From Mogibacterium sp. (lineage in GTDB: Bacteria > Bacillota > Clostridia > Peptostreptococcales > Anaerovoracaceae): DNA of 64,000 nt. This document shows positions 62,277 through 64,000 of the stretch, in pieces. The stretch covers positions 30,741 to 94,740 of the forward strand of contig JAFRGC010000041.1 in assembly GCA_017434025.1 (NCBI GenBank), read 5' to 3'. Positions within the stretch are counted from its first letter, which is position 1. The number at the start of each line of letters is the position of its first letter. The notes under the pieces are model-generated. The model was not told where the DNA came from and searched no databases. It saw only the letters and a list, made by a program, of their open reading frames with translations. The position numbers and the translations under genes were made by a program.

Positions 62277-63728
62277 ATGGACAGAGACAGAACCAGACAA
62301 TCAATATGCAGACGGGCAGCGATCACAGCAGTGCTGCTCGCTCTTATTATGGAGCTGACCGTATCTGGACCGGTTCAATACATGTCTGTCTATGCAGAGG
62401 AAGGGACAGAAGCAAGCACTGAGCAGACTGCAGAAGCGGCAGGAACTTCTGAAGAAGGGGAACAGTCACTGCCGGTCGAAACGGTCAAGTGCAAGAGTGG
62501 GACACCGGTCCTTCCGATCGGCGATCCGGAGGCCGAGCCGCCTAAGATCAAGGCCAAAGGCGCAGCAATGTATTCGATCGACCTCGACCGTTTTGTATAT
62601 ACGAAGAATGAAAATCAGCGCATCGATCCGTACAGCACGACCAAACTTCTGACGTGCTGGCTGGCACTCACGCAAACCGATCCGTCACAGACCGTGACCG
62701 TTTCCGAGAAGGCGACCAGGGTATATGAGAACGGAACGACGATCTGGCTCAAGTCCGGAGAGAAGATGACGATACGCGATCTCATCTACGGAGCTCTGCT
62801 GGAGTCCGGGAATGATGCCGCTTACGCTCTCGGCGAAGCAGTAGCGGGAAGCGAGAAGAGTTTTGCCAAACTCATGAACAAGACCGTCAAAGAGTGGGGC
62901 TGCAAGGATACGAATTTCGTCAACGCAAATGGCTGGAAGAACAGCAAACATTATACGACAGCTCACGACCTTGCGATCATCACGGAGAAGTGTCTCGAGA
63001 ATGAAGAACTCCGCAAGATGTCATTGACGAAGGAATATACGATCCCTGAGACCAACAAATCAGGCGAGAGAGAACTCAAGAACTATTTCCTTAAGATCAC
63101 CGAGTCGCCTAAGGGGCTGACCGGAGGCAAGACCGGCTCATGGGATGAAGACGACTGCTCTGTCGTTCTTTCTTTCAAACGCCACGGATTGGAGGCGGTG
63201 ATCGTACTGCTCGGAGATACCAAGAAGGGCAGGCCTGAGGATGCTGTCAAACTCATGGAATTCGCGCCTGCAGTCACTCCGGGATTCGAAGTGCCTGCAG
63301 CAGGCAGCATTGTCGAGACTGCATGGATCAAACACGGCGAGAGAACCAGAGCGACTCTGACCGTAGACAAGGTGACATACGCGTATCCTGCAAACAACAA
63401 GGCGAAGAGCATCCGGACAGAGGCCAGCTACGATAAACTGGAAGCTCCGCTCAAGAAAGGTGATGAGGTCGGCGAATTTCTGGTCTATTCAGGCGACAAG
63501 CTGATTGGAAAGCACAAGCTCATCATGGCGGAAGACGTTGAGACGGGCTGGCTGCCGTCATATATCTATATTTCAAACAGAGTGACCAAAATCATACTGA
63601 GCATCGTACTGGGACTGGTGCTCCTGATACTGTTGCTGAGGTTTATCTTCAAGAGGATCAACCGGAGGAAGAGAGCCGCCAGGAGGAGACAGAGAGAGCA
63701 GAGAGAACAGTATCAGAGCAAACACTGA
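62277..63728 (+). CDS. D-alanyl-D-alanine carboxypeptidase (DacF/penicillin-binding protein 5-6 type)
   Basis: 483 residues. Signal peptide (about 1-42), a Glu/Thr-rich linker, and a serine DD-carboxypeptidase domain with SxxK S120-T-T-K123, SGN 177-179 and KTG 285-287. A C-terminal helix (about 440-462, IILSIVLGLVLLILLLRFIF) and a very basic tail anchor it to the membrane. Trims the terminal D-Ala of pentapeptides. It lies 17 nt after the lipid kinase and closes the long rightward gene run; the ribosome binding site GAGG is unusually close to ATG 62277. Confidence 0.93.
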   Translation: MDRDRTRQSICRRAAITAVLLALIMELTVSGPVQYMSVYAEEGTEASTEQTAEAAGTSEEGEQSLPVETVKCKSGTPVLPIGDPEAEPPKIKAKGAAMYSIDLDRFVYTKNENQRIDPYSTTKLLTCWLALTQTDPSQTVTVSEKATRVYENGTTIWLKSGEKMTIRDLIYGALLESGNDAAYALGEAVAGSEKSFAKLMNKTVKEWGCKDTNFVNANGWKNSKHYTTAHDLAIITEKCLENEELRKMSLTKEYTIPETNKSGERELKNYFLKITESPKGLTGGKTGSWDEDDCSVVLSFKRHGLEAVIVLLGDTKKGRPEDAVKLMEFAPAVTPGFEVPAAGSIVETAWIKHGERTRATLTVDKVTYAYPANNKAKSIRTEASYDKLEAPLKKGDEVGEFLVYSGDKLIGKHKLIMAEDVETGWLPSYIYISNRVTKIILSIVLGLVLLILLLRFIFKRINRRKRAARRRQREQREQYQSKH

Positions 63729-63760
63729 GAGCATACAGCCAACTGACTTGATAAGCACAC

Positions 63761-63790
63761 TTGAAATCGTATTTCCCCATATGGTAGAAT
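63761..63790 (+). promoter_or_regulatory. tRNA-Ser promoter
   Basis: TTGAAA (63761-63766), 18-nt spacer, TAGAAT (63785-63790), 13 nt before the tRNA gene. Confidence 0.7.
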
Positions 63791-63802
63791 AACATCTGCT
63801 GT

Positions 63803-63894
63803 GGAGAGGTACCCAAGTGGCTGAAGGGTCTGGCTTCGAATACCAGTAGGTCGGTAACTCCGGCGCGGGGGTTCAAATCCCCCTCTCTCCGCCA
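63803..63894 (+). tRNA. tRNA-Ser(CGA)
   Basis: 92 nt including encoded CCA. The acceptor stem is GGAGAG.../...CTCTCC, there is a long variable arm of the serine type, the T loop is GTTCAAATC, and the anticodon loop TTCGAAT holds anticodon CGA (reads UCG). The anticodon stem is CTGGC / ACCAG, so its lowest pair is C31-A39 instead of a Watson-Crick pair. Confidence 0.93.
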
Positions 63895-63908
63895 TATATG
63901 CGGCATAC

Positions 63909-63949
63909 GAGCCGTTTCGAGAGTCGTTCTATGAACGGCTCTCTTTTTT
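63909..63949 (+). terminator. Terminator after tRNA-Ser
   Basis: 8-bp stem GAGCCGTT / AACGGCTC with a 17-nt loop, then TC and six T. Nothing else is seen to the end of the window. Confidence 0.88.
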
Positions 63950-64000
63950 AGTGTCCAGGATTATCATTGGCAGACTGCCGGACGGATATTAGATGAAACA

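Overview
The window looks like chromosomal core genome of a low-to-mid GC Gram-positive anaerobe of the class Clostridia. The pointers are Shine-Dalgarno sites of the GGAGG type, a lysine riboswitch, meso-diaminopimelate dehydrogenase, FtsEX with an EnvC/PcsB-like hydrolase, an EFR1 flavodoxin-ferredoxin protein, tagD and many short intrinsic terminators. Base composition looks close to 50 % GC throughout (estimated by eye). I see no prophage, transposase, CRISPR array or plasmid backbone. Family-level placement is uncertain.

Layout. 1-5.4 kb: the 5' part of pfkA (leftward), an iron(II) uptake operon (feoA, feoB, a 58-residue Cys-rich membrane protein) behind a dyad-operator promoter, then a leftward TauE-type permease and a LysR regulator that share a 16-bp promoter motif. 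5.5-13.0 kb: a YcxB-like membrane protein and a complete-looking F1Fo ATP synthase operon (a, c, b, alpha, gamma, beta, epsilon) in which no separate delta gene exists: the delta C-terminal domain is fused to the front of alpha. 13.0-19.5 kb: EFR1, tagD, MscS, two unknown proteins, then a second TauE permease, a YedE transporter, a TusA-like protein and a DUF3343 protein that together resemble a sulfur/selenium handling set. 19.5-25.2 kb: lysC, then a lysine riboswitch and dapA-dapB-ddh-lysA, the dehydrogenase route to lysine and peptidoglycan meso-DAP. 25.2-34 kb: M16C peptidase, HerA-like ATPase, prolyl-tRNA editing deacylase, GH127 glycosidase, alanine-type amino acid symporter. 34-45.2 kb: metallopeptidase-like protein, DUF445, an ABC exporter with a giant coiled-coil permease, cyclophilin, an S24-like repressor, a queuosine-precursor transporter with a folded leader, SDR, RidA, a small HTH regulator plus membrane partner, and an MFS exporter. 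45.2-52 kb: Nudix hydrolase, DUF4003, a membrane coiled-coil protein overlapping a membrane-anchored polysaccharide deacetylase, MltG, an orphan EIIC and a BaiN-type flavoprotein. 52-63.7 kb: twelve closely packed rightward genes: ftsE, ftsX, EnvC-like hydrolase, recJ, ctpA, phosphopantetheinyl transferase, recX, tcdA, coaB, metallophosphoesterase, diacylglycerol kinase-like, DacF-type carboxypeptidase. 63.8 kb: tRNA-Ser(CGA) and terminator.

Themes. Cell envelope building dominates: meso-DAP supply, MltG, FtsEX with its hydrolase, DD-carboxypeptidase, deacetylase, CDP-glycerol synthesis. The most unusual protein architecture is the delta-alpha ATP synthase fusion. The most unusual regulatory signals are a divergent MFS/Nudix gene pair whose promoters place the transcript start on the start codon (leaderless candidates), a 57-nt nested inverted repeat over an HTH operon promoter, and the structured leader of the queuosine-precursor transporter.
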